Below are positions 63,928 to 64,000 of a stretch of 64,000 nt of DNA, piece by piece. Under the pieces are notes generated by a model, which had not been told where the DNA came from, did not search any database, and saw only the letters and a program-made list of their open reading frames with translations. The DNA is from Flavipsychrobacter sp. GTDB lineage: Bacteria; Bacteroidota; Bacteroidia; Chitinophagales; Chitinophagaceae. The translations under genes were made by a program, and so were the position numbers. Positions within the stretch are counted from its first letter, which is position 1. Each line of letters starts with the position of its first letter. The stretch is taken from NCBI GenBank assembly GCA_016786615.1, contig JAEUVX010000002.1, forward strand, positions 186,001 to 250,000, written 5' to 3'.

Positions 63928-64000
63928 ATGAGCGCACAGGGCAAATCATTATTCAGCAGACTGGACACTACTACACTGGTATTGTACCTATCGCTTGTTT
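63928..64000 (+). CDS. rodA: RodA, N-terminal fragment at window end
   Basis: ATG at 63928 opens 24 codons before the window ends (MSAQGKSLFSRLDTTTLVLY). The LFSRLDTTTLVLYL opening matches the RodA start seen in Bacteroidota, where a short cytoplasmic part leads into the first membrane helix. RodA is the SEDS glycosyltransferase that works with PBP2. It lies 17 bases after mrdA, the usual order, so the call rests on both sequence and context. Confidence 0.8.
   Translation, partial: MSAQGKSLFSRLDTTTLVLYLSLV

Overview
The window looks like chromosomal DNA of a Bacteroidota bacterium, most likely of the Chitinophagales/Chitinophagaceae type. Six secreted proteins end in a type IX secretion (T9SS) sorting domain with a YPNP motif. 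Several genes have a Bacteroidota -7 element (TAnnTTTG), Shine-Dalgarno signals are weak or absent, and the families present (SusD-free surface Ig/PKD proteins, ELWxxDGT repeats, CzcA-TolC fusions, NRDE proteins) fit this phylum. The assignment is inference from gene content; no rRNA is present.

Layout. 1-3.4 kb (minus strand): a partial NRDE protein overlapping a DinB-like protein, a YHS protein, an Omp28/thioredoxin-like T9SS protein and an outer-membrane barrel. 3.9-7.0 kb (plus): an AhpD-like protein, a DUF1348 protein, a lipoprotein and an AraC regulator. 7.0-8.0 kb: a gene-free stretch with two tRNA/tmRNA 3'-end-like fragments, each followed by a hairpin. 8-16 kb: a kelch T9SS protein, a histidine kinase/response regulator pair, a PadR operon with a clear promoter and operator-like dyad, and a GEVED T9SS protein followed by two lipoproteins that carry an unusual CX4CH heme motif. 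16-21.4 kb: a fold-III PLP decarboxylase-like enzyme and a propeller-amidohydrolase. 21.4-27.5 kb (minus): a heavy-metal RND efflux operon whose pump is fused to its TolC-like outer-membrane factor.

27.5-45 kb is mostly housekeeping and hypothetical genes. They include a type II NADH dehydrogenase, an orphan terminase-small-subunit-like protein, a long inverted repeat, topoisomerase IV subunit B followed by a Qnr-like pentapeptide-repeat protein, RidA, DinB and SDR proteins, an ELWxxDGT-repeat T9SS protein and a Tat-type class V aminotransferase.

45-61.5 kb is the accessory surface-protein region. Two giant Ig-repeat T9SS proteins share the same ordered block of six Ig modules behind different heads. 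They are followed by a tightly coupled two-gene unit: a barrel-like protein with a Cys-rich tail, and a 1948-residue PKD protein with a long Cys-rich C-terminal ladder. Neither has a visible T9SS sorting domain, and the two share a Cys-rich module. This pair is my best candidate for an undescribed system. The window ends with tRNA-Gln, mrdA (PBP2) and the first codons of rodA.
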